Shown here one piece after another: positions 1-6,380 of a stretch of 7,264 bases of DNA; the stretch's first letter is position 1, and the number at the start of each line of letters is the position of its first letter. The stretch spans positions 1 to 7,264 of the forward strand of contig CALFHG010000228.1 in NCBI GenBank assembly GCA_937875805.1. Reading direction: 5' to 3'. A program made the position numbers and the translations under genes. Source of the DNA: an uncultured Nitrosopumilaceae archaeon. GTDB lineage: Archaea > Thermoproteota > Nitrososphaeria > Nitrososphaerales > Nitrosopumilaceae. The notes under the pieces were generated by a model. It made no database searches and was not told the origin of the DNA. It worked only from the letters and a program-made list of their open reading frames with translations.

Positions 1-72
1 CTTGTTGTCCTTCTGCGCCTTGTTGTCCTTCTGCGCCTTGTTGTCCTTCTGCGCCTTGTTGTCCTTCTGCGC
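1..72 (-). repeat. Perfect 18-bp tandem repeat coding GAEGQQ in the DnaK tail
   Basis: Four identical 18-bp units lie head to tail at 1-18, 19-36, 37-54 and 55-72. More copies may lie beyond the window edge. Read on the minus strand in the dnaK frame, each unit encodes Gly-Ala-Glu-Gly-Gln-Gln (residues 589-612), directly after the TPPP stretch that ends the lid. Glycine falls at every third position, a collagen-like Gly-X-Y pattern. The lack of any synonymous difference between copies suggests recent expansion by slippage or unequal recombination. The units are visibly richer in G+C than the surrounding gene. Confidence 0.95.
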
Positions 73-1837
73 CAGGTGGGGGTGTAGCATTTTTGTAAAG
101 TTCAGTTGTAACTTCATTAACCAATGTTTGTAATACTTCAAGTTTAGGTTTTAATTCATCTGGTTCTTTATCTAGAACTTCTCTAAGTTCCTTTACAGCA
201 TCAGTAATTTTAATTCCTTGTTCTTGTGAAATTTTATCTTTAAGATCATGATTTACTAATTTTTCTACAGTGTAAATGTAACTTTCTGCTTCATTCTTTA
301 AATCAATTTTCTCTATCTTCTTTTTATCTTCATCAGAGAATTTTTCTGCATCGGCTTTTAATTTTTCAATTTCTTCTTTAGATAATTTTGTTGTAGATTC
401 AATAGTAATTTTTGCTTCTTTTTGTGTTCCAAGATCTTTTGCAGTTACATTGATTATTCCGTTTGCATCAATGTCAAATTTTACTTCAATTTGAGGAATT
501 CCTCTTGGAGCTGGTGGTAAATCTGTAAGATTGAAACTTCCTAAGGATACATTATCAGTTGCCATTGGTCGTTCACCTTGAACAATATGAATAGTAACAG
601 CTGTTTGGCTATCAGCTGCTGTTGTGAAAACTTTACTCTTTGAAGTTGGAATAGTAGTATTTCTTTCAATTAATGGCTCTCTAACACCACCCAAAGTTTC
701 AATTCCCAATGTTAGAGGAGTTACATCAAGTAAAACTATGTCACTACTAACATCTCCAGCAATAATCCCTGCCTGAATTGCTGCTCCCATTGCTACAGCC
801 TCCATTGGATCTACACCGGACTCAGATTCTTGACCAACAATTTCACTTACAAATTTTTTCACCAATGGAATTCTTGTTGGTCCACCAACCATGACAATTT
901 TATTAATATTAGAATTTGTGAGTTTTGCATCTTCTAGTGCTTTCAATATTGAAGGCTTGCATTTCTCAACAATCGGTCGTATCAACTCTTCTAGTTTAGA
1001 ACGAGTTATTCTTAATTCTAAATTCTTAGCACCTGAAGATGGATCATGTGAAATAAATGGTAAATTGACATCAGTTTCCATTACAGTTGATAATTCAATT
1101 TTTGCTTTTTCAGAAGCTTCTCTAATTCTCGTCATTGCAGTTGAATCTGAACTGAGATCAACGCCTTCTTTTTTCTTAAATTCATCTACAACAAAATCAA
1201 TTAGAACTTTATCCATATCTGTACCACCTAATTGGGTATCACCAGATGTACTGAGAACTTCAAAAACACCACCACCCATTTCCATTATTGTAACATCCAA
1301 TGTTCCACCACCAAAATCAAAGACAAGAATTTTCATATCTTGTTTAGCTTTGTCTAATCCAAATGCCAAAGCTGCTGCTGTGGGTTCATTAATTATTCTA
1401 ACAACATCGAGTCCTGCAATTGTTCCGGCATCTTTAGTAGCTTGACGTTGATTATCATCAAAATATGCAGGAACTGTAATTACTGCTTTACTAACCGGTT
1501 CTCCAATAAATGCCTCAGCATCCTTTTTGATTTTTTGAAGAATGAACGATGAAATTTGTTGAGGTTTGTATTCTTTATCTAAAATTTTAAAAATATGATC
1601 AGAGCCCATTTTTCTTTTAGCAGCAAAAATAGTTCTATCTGGATTTGTTACAGATTGTCTTCGTGCTGGTTCACCAACTAAAAGTTCACCATCTTTAGTA
1701 AATGATACAACTGATGGGAATGCTTTTCCACCCACAGTGGCGCCTTCAGCTGCTGGAATAATTGTGGGTTTTCCACCCATTACAACTGCTGCAGCAGAAT
1801 TACTCGTTCCTAAATCAATCCCAATAATTTTAGTCAT
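1..1837 (-). CDS. dnaK: Hsp70 chaperone DnaK, 3' end beyond window
   Basis: ATP-dependent Hsp70 chaperone of the cytosol; it binds exposed hydrophobic segments and cycles with DnaJ and GrpE. Translation from ATG at 1837 gives 612 complete codons with no stop before the left edge. Visible parts are the phosphate-1 motif [10 protein letters not shown] (residues 5-14), the catalytic-lysine region FAAKRKMG (K74), [11 protein letters not shown] (119-128), [11 protein letters not shown] (150-160), [11 protein letters not shown] (173-183, T179), the MVGGPTRIP loop (316-324), the interdomain linker DIVLLDVTP (366-374), the beta substrate-binding domain (about 375-480) and the helical lid (about 485-582). 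A glycine-triplet tail follows. Between K74 and the PQQIS segment (92-96) the protein is short, as in Gram-positive and archaeal DnaK, without the roughly 24-residue insertion of proteobacterial forms. Its ATG overlaps the grpE stop (ATGA), implying coupled translation. The family call is near certain; only the C-terminus is missing. Confidence 0.98.
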   Translation of the reverse strand, partial: MTKIIGIDLGTSNSAAAVVMGGKPTIIPAAEGATVGGKAFPSVVSFTKDGELLVGEPARRQSVTNPDRTIFAAKRKMGSDHIFKILDKEYKPQQISSFILQKIKKDAEAFIGEPVSKAVITVPAYFDDNQRQATKDAGTIAGLDVVRIINEPTAAALAFGLDKAKQDMKILVFDFGGGTLDVTIMEMGGGVFEVLSTSGDTQLGGTDMDKVLIDFVVDEFKKKEGVDLSSDSTAMTRIREASEKAKIELSTVMETDVNLPFISHDPSSGAKNLELRITRSKLEELIRPIVEKCKPSILKALEDAKLTNSNINKIVMVGGPTRIPLVKKFVSEIVGQESESGVDPMEAVAMGAAIQAGIIAGDVSSDIVLLDVTPLTLGIETLGGVREPLIERNTTIPTSKSKVFTTAADSQTAVTIHIVQGERPMATDNVSLGSFNLTDLPPAPRGIPQIEVKFDIDANGIINVTAKDLGTQKEAKITIESTTKLSKEEIEKLKADAEKFSDEDKKKIEKIDLKNEAESYIYTVEKLVNHDLKDKISQEQGIKITDAVKELREVLDKEPDELKPKLEVLQTLVNEVTTELYKNATPPPGAEGQQGAEGQQGAEGQQGAEGQQ

Positions 1838-2418
1838 ATTTTATCATCATCCTTTTTTGTAATTTCTACTAGTGTAGGTCTTATAACTCTCTCATGAGAA
1901 ATATATCCCTTCCTGATCTCTTTTGTGATTGTATTATCATCTAAATCTGGATCATTGATAATCGATATCGCCTCATGAAAATTAGGGTTAAAAATTTCGC
2001 CTAATGCCTCTATTGGAACAATATTATATTTTTGTAATAAAGAATTCATGTTTTTTAAAATAGAATCCAAACCATCTGAATTAATTTTACTTTCAGAAAA
2101 AACTTCTTTTGCTCTTACAAAATCATCATAAATTTTTAAGAAATCTAAAGCAAATTCATTAATTTTTGTATTAACACCATGTTCTATATCAGTTCGTGTT
2201 TTCCTACTTTGATTTTGAAAGTCGGCTAAAACAAGTTTTAATTTTCCTTCATATTCAGATGATTTTTGTTTTTCTAAATCCAATTGTTGAGATAATTCAT
2301 CAATATTAAATTCTGACAATTTTGATTCTGATATAGAAGAATCATTCTCTGTTTCATTTTCAGAGATTACATTTACTGGGATTTCATCAGGATCAGATTT
2401 GCTAGACAATTTAATCAA
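1834..2418 (-). CDS. grpE: GrpE nucleotide-exchange factor
   Basis: Co-chaperone that releases ADP from DnaK, acting as a dimer in the cytosol. The 194-residue product has an acidic, Ser/Glu/Asp-rich N-terminus likely to be disordered (1-40). A long helix or coiled coil follows (about 40-95), then a helical region (95-132), then the beta-wing domain. That domain carries FNPNFHEAI (143-151), which fits the GrpE signature, and [16 protein letters not shown] (171-186), the usual GY-x-x-H-x-R-V-x-RP stretch. Length is normal for the family. The start is TTG at 2418: an in-frame TAA lies four codons upstream, no ATG occurs before the middle of the protein, and the only alternative is another TTG three codons in. 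It begins 13 bp after the preceding gene and overlaps dnaK by four bases, so the three genes form an operon. Confidence 0.96.
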   Translation of the reverse strand: MIKLSSKSDPDEIPVNVISENETENDSSISESKLSEFNIDELSQQLDLEKQKSSEYEGKLKLVLADFQNQSRKTRTDIEHGVNTKINEFALDFLKIYDDFVRAKEVFSESKINSDGLDSILKNMNSLLQKYNIVPIEALGEIFNPNFHEAISIINDPDLDDNTITKEIRKGYISHERVIRPTLVEITKKDDDKI

Positions 2419-2431
2419 AATAACAATTTAG

Positions 2432-3583
2432 CTAATTTATACTATTATTGATTGTTTCACACAAAGGATTAGCTTTAACAATAATTAGATTGGAATCCTG
2501 TTTATTTTTTTCAATATTATCAAAATCAAATTTTGAACATGCTACAACAATTGTAGTTTTATCACTATGAAATAGATCAAAGTTTGGATCTTCATAAGCT
2601 TCTACATCACCAATGTAATCACGCAACCTTGATGTTAAATTTTGTAACATCTCAATTTTGTCTCCACGCATTACATGTTGATCAAGTGTCCAAGATAATG
2701 CAATCTTAGTTCTACTTGCCTTTAGATCATTTTTCTTTAATGTTGAGCGAATCTCATCAATTAATCGCTTGATATATCCATCAATTCCTTTAACACTTCC
2801 ATTAATTAGATACATGAGAGAGTTTGCACCATCAAAAGATGAGCCTAAAGATTTCAAATCAAACAGACTATTAATCATATCATCTAAGAATATTTCCTGA
2901 AAATCATCTGAAGAAAGATCATTTTTTGTAATATCATCTTGAGCATATTTACAAACTTCTAAAACACTACATAAACTAGAAAATCTAGATAGAACATCAA
3001 TAGCATGAAAATGCTCAGAGGATGAAATTGCTACAAATTTTTTCTCTTTTTTACCTACTGTGAGAAGTTCTGACAATATCAAATCTTCTTTTCCATTAAA
3101 TGATCCAATGATTTTTGGTTGTTCTTTAAGATCTTCAAGAGGATAATAAAAATATGAAATATGTTTTCCTGTCTCAAATCCTGTTACATGTTCAAGCAAT
3201 GAAATATTTTCATGGTTACCTCCAAATCCTGTAGGAAGAGTAAAAATTACTGAACTATTTTTTTTCATCGATGTAACTGCATCCTTAAATTTTGAATGAA
3301 TTTCAGTTTTGATATCTTGTCCAGTTTTTCTAATTCTTGGAGTAAAGAAAAGATATTGTGCTTTTGAAATTGCCACATCAATTGGCTCCATAGCTAATAG
3401 AGGTTCATCTTCTTTTAGAGAAGATACGTTTGGATATGTTTTGGCAATTTCTGCATTAAGTGAAATTGCTGATGGAGTAGATTCATCTATGATGTAAACA
3501 TCTGCACCTTTAATTGCCATTTGAGATGCAATGGCATATCCTTCGGTACTAAGACCATAAACGACAACTTTAGCTCCTGCCAT
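2432..3583 (-). CDS. Divergent UDP-glucose/GDP-mannose dehydrogenase-like protein without the catalytic cysteine motif
   Basis: A 383-residue protein, no recognised gene name. The N-terminus is a Rossmann fold: VVVYGLSTEG (6-15), then a hydrophobic strand ending at D33; the dinucleotide loop reads G10-L-S-T-E-G15, with Ser where the second Gly is usual. Later segments follow the family order: FFTPRIRKTG (79-88) for the VPTP strand, VIFTLPTGFGG (112-122) for the STV-PGT strand, YFYYPLE (144-150) for the YSPER strand, SSSEHFHAIDVLSR (187-200) for the helix after strand GG. A C-terminal domain resembles the UDP-binding domain: TKIALSWTLD (292-301), DVEAYEDPN (316-324), TTIVVACSKFDF (333-344). 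The GGHC motif is absent; its four cysteines (205, 211, 339, 375) are all in other contexts. Oxidation of a nucleotide sugar is therefore doubtful; a sensor, scaffold or pseudoenzyme role is inferred. ATG start. First gene of the grpE-dnaK operon. The family assignment rests on motif order seen by eye. Confidence 0.8.
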   Translation of the reverse strand: MAGAKVVVYGLSTEGYAIASQMAIKGADVYIIDESTPSAISLNAEIAKTYPNVSSLKEDEPLLAMEPIDVAISKAQYLFFTPRIRKTGQDIKTEIHSKFKDAVTSMKKNSSVIFTLPTGFGGNHENISLLEHVTGFETGKHISYFYYPLEDLKEQPKIIGSFNGKEDLILSELLTVGKKEKKFVAISSSEHFHAIDVLSRFSSLCSVLEVCKYAQDDITKNDLSSDDFQEIFLDDMINSLFDLKSLGSSFDGANSLMYLINGSVKGIDGYIKRLIDEIRSTLKKNDLKASRTKIALSWTLDQHVMRGDKIEMLQNLTSRLRDYIGDVEAYEDPNFDLFHSDKTTIVVACSKFDFDNIEKNKQDSNLIIVKANPLCETINNSIN

Positions 3584-3612
3584 AGATTAGATCAAGGAAT
3601 GGACTAAGAAAA

Positions 3613-3620
3613 ACTTATTG
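3613..3620. promoter_or_regulatory. Possible shared TATA-like element between divergent genes
   Basis: The 61-bp gap between the divergent starts at 3583 and 3645 holds an AT-rich element, ACTTATTG on the plus strand (CAATAAGT on the minus strand). Its centre is about 29 bp from the plus-strand start and about 33 bp from the minus-strand start. This is roughly the box A distance for leaderless or nearly leaderless archaeal transcripts in both directions. No clear BRE or Shine-Dalgarno sequence was identified. Weak support from spacing alone. Confidence 0.35.
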
Positions 3621-3644
3621 AACTTGGGATAATTAGAAAATTAC

Positions 3645-4673
3645 TTGAAAATATGGATAGATATTCTTACACCAAAACAATTATTGTTTTCTGAACCAAT
3701 AGTTGAAAAATTAGGTAAAAAACATGATCTTTTGTGTACTTCAAGAGATTATGAAGAAGTTTCAAAATTAGCAAAAATACGTGATTTTAACCTGATTTTT
3801 GTTGGAAAACATGGTGGTGGAGACAAAAAAACTAAACTCAAAGCCAGTATCGATAGAATGGAGAAACTGTCTACAAAAATTAGGACATTTTCCCCAGATA
3901 TTGTAATTAGCTTTTGTTCTCCTGAAGCAGCTAGAATTGCATTTGGTTTAGGAATTAAACATGTAGCATTCTGTGATTCTCCACATGCAGAAGCAGTAAT
4001 GCGATTAACTTTGCCATTAATTCAAAAATTATTAATTCCATTTACAATACCAAAAAAGAAATTTTCAAAGTATGGAATTGATGAAAAAAATATTATTCAA
4101 TACAAAGCAATTGATGCATTTGTAACAATCCAGAGAAAAATTGATCAAAAAGCTAAATTACCATTCAAAAACAACAATAGAAAGAATATTTTGATAAGAG
4201 CAGCAGAAGAAGAGGCATCATACACATCAAAATCTAGTAAAATCATCCCAATCATAAAAAAAATTGAAAGAGAATATGAAAATGATAACATTGTAGTCTT
4301 AGGTAGATATACAAAACAAATTAAAAATTTACAAAAAATTATTGGCAAAAAAGTAAAAATTGTAAAAATGACATATGATGGAAAACATTTGTTAAAGAAT
4401 ACAGATATTTTTATTGGATCTGGTGGTACCATGACTGCTGAATCTGCATTAATGGGAATTCCTACAATATCATATAATGCAGTTCCAAATATTATTGAAA
4501 ATTTCTTGGTAAAAAAATATTTGATAAGAAGGGAAACAAATCCAAATAAGATTTCAAATTATATTAAAAAAATTTTTGAATCTACTAATAATCAGAATCA
4601 AAAAAGAGCAGAAAAAATTAGAAAGCAGATGGAAAATCCTATTGAAAAATTAATCATGATAATCAAAGAATAG
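3645..4673 (+). CDS. DUF354 family protein, glycosyltransferase/epimerase-like
   Basis: A 342-residue protein of the DUF354 family, which is common in archaea and predicted to adopt a GT-B type fold related to UDP-GlcNAc 2-epimerases and glycosyltransferases; its substrate is unknown. The N-terminus MKIWIDILTPKQ (1-12) is the typical opening of the family. An SPDIVISFCSPEAARIAFGL stretch (83-102) and HVAFCDSPHAEA (106-117) form the first half. NILIRAAEEEASY (181-193) and the GSGGTMTAESALMGIPTIS loop (258-276) mark the second, nucleotide-sugar-facing half. No signal peptide or membrane segment is evident. The start is TTG at 3645, because only this frame gives the family N-terminus; the nearby ATG at 3653 is out of frame. 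No Shine-Dalgarno sequence is obvious, so the message may be leaderless. The gene is lysine- and A-rich. A role in surface glycan synthesis is inferred. Confidence 0.85.
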   Translation: MKIWIDILTPKQLLFSEPIVEKLGKKHDLLCTSRDYEEVSKLAKIRDFNLIFVGKHGGGDKKTKLKASIDRMEKLSTKIRTFSPDIVISFCSPEAARIAFGLGIKHVAFCDSPHAEAVMRLTLPLIQKLLIPFTIPKKKFSKYGIDEKNIIQYKAIDAFVTIQRKIDQKAKLPFKNNNRKNILIRAAEEEASYTSKSSKIIPIIKKIEREYENDNIVVLGRYTKQIKNLQKIIGKKVKIVKMTYDGKHLLKNTDIFIGSGGTMTAESALMGIPTISYNAVPNIIENFLVKKYLIRRETNPNKISNYIKKIFESTNNQNQKRAEKIRKQMENPIEKLIMIIKE

Positions 4674-4686
4674 TTAATTTTAGTTT
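4674..4686 (+). terminator. T-rich stretch after the DUF354 gene
   Basis: Directly after the TAG stop, 13 bases include nine T in short runs (TT, TTTT, TTT). Archaeal RNA polymerase stops at T-rich tracts without needing a hairpin, so this could end the DUF354 message before tRNA-Gln. No stem-loop is seen. Confidence 0.3.
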
Positions 4687-4693
4687 AAGAGTC

Positions 4694-4703
4694 AAATAAA
4701 AAG
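4694..4703 (+). promoter_or_regulatory. Possible box A of tRNA-Gln
   Basis: AAATAAAAAG lies about 37 bp before the first tRNA base. With the usual archaeal spacing of about 26 bp from box A centre to the start site, transcription would begin near 4725 and leave a leader of about ten bases for RNase P to remove. Supported only by composition and distance. Confidence 0.3.
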
Positions 4704-4735
4704 TTCATTAAGGGAATGAGAGTGCTCGATTTAGC

Positions 4736-4808
4736 AGCCCGGTAGTGTAGCGGTCAAGCATAGAGGCCTTTGAAGCCTTTGTCCCCAGTTCGAGTCTGGG
4801 CCGGGCTA
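4736..4808 (+). tRNA. tRNA-Gln (anticodon TTG)
   Basis: A full 73-base cloverleaf can be folded by hand. The acceptor stem is AGCCCGG (4736-4742) with CCGGGCT (4801-4807), seven pairs. The D stem is GTGT with GCAT (4745-4748 and 4758-4761), including two G-T wobbles. The anticodon stem is GAGGC with GCCTT (4763-4767 and 4775-4779), around loop CTTTGAA with anticodon TTG at 4770-4772, which reads CAA and CAG. The variable loop has four bases. The T stem is CCCAG with CTGGG around TTCGAGT. The discriminator is A at 4808 and CCA is not encoded. There is no intron. The A1-U72 pair fits archaeal tRNA-Gln, which is normally charged with Glu and then amidated by GatDE. Confidence 0.96.
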
Positions 4809-4830
4809 CTTTGAAAATAATTGATTTTTG
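4809..4830 (+). terminator. T-rich trailer after tRNA-Gln
   Basis: The trailer contains TTT at 4810-4812 and TTTTT at 4825-4829, which could end the tRNA transcript. It is weak, and readthrough into the gene starting at 4872 cannot be excluded. Confidence 0.25.
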
Positions 4831-4835
4831 TACAC

Positions 4836-4845
4836 GAATATAACA
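4836..4845 (+). promoter_or_regulatory. Possible TATA box of the short dehydrogenase-like gene
   Basis: GAATATAACA is centred about 31 bp before the ATG at 4872. With normal archaeal spacing, this would start transcription a few bases before that ATG, giving a nearly leaderless message. The distance supports the ATG at 4872 rather than the upstream in-frame TTG at 4821. Confidence 0.35.
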
Positions 4846-4871
4846 TAGATAGTTTTTTTGAAATTAGGCAT

Positions 4872-5609
4872 ATGACTGATATCATTTTAGGAATGGGCGA
4901 AGTTGGAGAAACTCTATTTCATCTTCTTGAAGAAAGAAACTGTAATTGTGTTGGAATTGATGCTGATAATTCAAAATGTAAGAACTATTCAGAGAAGGAA
5001 CAAATTGAGAATCCAGAATATCTTCATGTTTGTCTTCCTGGAGAATTAACAGAATTTATTGATATTACAGTAAATTGGATTAATAAGATTGAAGGTCTAA
5101 AAGCTGTTCTAATACACTCTACAGTAAAACCTGGAACAACAAAAAATATTCAAAATAATTCCAAAGTACCAATTTTATTTTCACCAGTTAGAGGAGTACA
5201 TAAAAGATTTTTAGATGATATTAAAAAATATACAAAATTTATTTCATCAGATGATAAACAGATAGACCCTAAAATAAAAATAGATTTAGAAAAACGATTT
5301 AAAAAAATAGAATGGATGTCAACAACAAAAACAGCAGAGTTAGCAAAAATTTTAGTTGATACAACATACTATGGATGGCTAATCAATTATGCTCAAATTA
5401 CAAAAATGATTTGTGAAAAAGAGGGTGTAGATTTTGATGAAATGTGGAAATTTGCAGATGAGATTCATGAAAACTTAGGCAATAGACCAAAAATGTATCC
5501 AGGTATTATTGGAGGACATTGTGTTATTCCAAATTTAAAATTAGTAGAATATGAAAATTTAGATATTATTAAAAAAATTAATGAGTTATACGAAAAATTT
5601 AAAAAATAA
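4872..5609 (+). CDS. Short two-domain nucleotide-sugar dehydrogenase-like protein with GGHC motif
   Basis: A 245-residue NAD-dependent dehydrogenase-like protein. The Rossmann motif ILGMGEVGE (5-13) sits at the very N-terminus, with an acidic strand end at D30. HSTVKPGTT (82-90) and FSPVRGVH (103-110) match the STV-PGT and YSPER strands of UDP-glucose/GDP-mannose dehydrogenases. AELAK (155-159) carries the expected central lysine K159, and GGHCVIPN (214-221) carries the expected nucleophile C217. The protein stops about 24 residues after this motif, so the C-terminal UDP-binding domain of the usual roughly 400-430-residue enzymes is missing. The start is ATG at 4872: it puts the Rossmann strand at the N-terminus as in the family. 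An in-frame TTG at 4821 would add 17 residues without family character. The gene is A-rich. It lies just after tRNA-Gln and converges with the ABC permease, 9 bp apart. Substrate unknown; a sugar-nucleotide or related polyol dehydrogenase is inferred. Confidence 0.8.
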   Translation: MTDIILGMGEVGETLFHLLEERNCNCVGIDADNSKCKNYSEKEQIENPEYLHVCLPGELTEFIDITVNWINKIEGLKAVLIHSTVKPGTTKNIQNNSKVPILFSPVRGVHKRFLDDIKKYTKFISSDDKQIDPKIKIDLEKRFKKIEWMSTTKTAELAKILVDTTYYGWLINYAQITKMICEKEGVDFDEMWKFADEIHENLGNRPKMYPGIIGGHCVIPNLKLVEYENLDIIKKINELYEKFKK

Positions 5610-5612
5610 TTT
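5593..5612 (-). terminator. T-rich terminator of the ABC operon inside the convergent gene
   Basis: On the minus strand, the sequence just past the permease stop has T runs of six (5606-5601) and five (5597-5593). On the plus strand these are the A runs encoding the Lys/Phe-rich C-terminus of the convergent dehydrogenase-like gene. They could end the ABC transcript without a hairpin. Confidence 0.35.
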
Positions 5613-5618
5613 TAATTG

Positions 5619-6380
5619 CTAAAAGTCTAATTTTGCAAGTAGCCGTGAAGCAATGATAAATAATGTTGATGCAATTGCCACCAGTATTATCATTTCAATA
5701 ATAACAAATTCAGTAATAGTTCCAAAAATTCCTGCTCTAATTACATCAACAAGATATGTTAACGGATTTAGATAAAATGCAGTTCGTAAGGGTTCAGGCA
5801 CACCGTCTGCTGGATAAAATGCAGTACTAACAAAAGCAAAGAAAAGAAAAACAGTATTGATAAGTACGTTAAATCCTTCACTTGAGCGTAATCTAGTTGA
5901 GATAATTGATGCCAATGAACCAAAAAGGACCGAACCTGTAATAGCACCAAAAATGATTATTGGAATTGTAACAAATGAAAATTCTACAGATTCAAAAAAT
6001 ACTGGGTATCCAACTATAGCTATCAATCCAGCACTAACTAATCCAATTATTCCAATTGTGCAAATATTACTAAGAATATAATGGCCCCTCGTAAAGGGTC
6101 CAGACATAATTTGTTCAAACATTCCATGTTTTCTATCATTCCAAATAATAATTCCAGAAAGTAGTGTACTATTCATTATGTTAAATCCAATCATGCCAGA
6201 TGCCAAAAATGCTGGATAATCAAGTTCTTTATTTCCAAAAGGAACAGCATTGATTAATGGTGCATATGCAAAACCAGCTATAAAAATATAGATTAAAGGA
6301 AAGATCACTTGCCAAATTAAAAATCCAGGGTTAAGAGAAATCGTGAGATTTCTGTTAACAAGTCTAATTATTGGATGCAT
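5619..6380 (-). CDS. ABC-2 type transporter permease (DrrB/NodJ-like)
   Basis: Integral membrane half of an ABC exporter, 253 residues, a normal length for the ABC-2 family. Six hydrophobic segments are visible at about 20-40, 58-79, 102-126, 135-160, 170-189 and 225-248. A cytoplasmic loop, NDRKHGMFEQIMSGPFTRG (81-99), resembles the contact loop for the ATPase in this family (E89 in the xxxE-x-xxxxP pattern). The segment around FYPADGVPEPLRTAFYLNP (188-206), followed by LTYLVDVIRAG (207-217), is the classical ABC-2 signature before the last membrane segment. The ATG at 6380 lies within the last codons of the ATPase gene (17-bp overlap in another frame), so the two are cotranscribed and probably translationally coupled. 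The cargo cannot be told; drugs, lipids or glycans are all known for the family. Confidence 0.93.
   Translation of the reverse strand: MHPIIRLVNRNLTISLNPGFLIWQVIFPLIYIFIAGFAYAPLINAVPFGNKELDYPAFLASGMIGFNIMNSTLLSGIIIWNDRKHGMFEQIMSGPFTRGHYILSNICTIGIIGLVSAGLIAIVGYPVFFESVEFSFVTIPIIIFGAITGSVLFGSLASIISTRLRSSEGFNVLINTVFLFFAFVSTAFYPADGVPEPLRTAFYLNPLTYLVDVIRAGIFGTITEFVIIEMIILVAIASTLFIIASRLLAKLDF

Noticed and set aside
1..72. CRISPR array
   Set aside because: The 18-bp units are contiguous with no spacers and are in frame within dnaK, so this is a coding tandem repeat.
891..1445. Open frame of 184 codons on the plus strand
   Set aside because: It lies wholly antisense to the well-supported dnaK gene. 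Long antisense frames are a known artefact in hsp70 genes, and the product is Ser/Ile-rich without any domain.
3309..3497. Open frame of 62 codons on the plus strand
   Set aside because: Antisense shadow of the dehydrogenase-like gene at 2432-3583, with no recognisable features.
4145..4432. Open frame of 95 codons on the minus strand, hydrophobic product
   Set aside because: Antisense of the DUF354 gene. The Phe/Ile/Leu richness simply mirrors the A-rich, Lys-rich codons of the real gene.
4720..4727. GAGTGCTC, resembling half of a CIRCE heat-shock operator
   Set aside because: The matching TTAGCACTC half is absent, the half-site itself is imperfect, and it lies before tRNA-Gln and not before the chaperone operon.
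4736..4808. tRNA-Gln as an attachment site of an integrated element
   Set aside because: No direct repeat of the tRNA 3' end and no integrase was seen within the window.
4821..4871. In-frame TTG start adding 17 residues to the short dehydrogenase-like protein
   Set aside because: The family begins directly with the Rossmann strand, which ATG 4872 provides. The extra residues show no family character, and the possible TATA box would lie inside them.
5768..6081. Two short open frames, minus 5768-5950 and plus 5857-6081
   Set aside because: Both lie in other frames of the ABC-2 permease gene, whose membrane segments and signature are clear.
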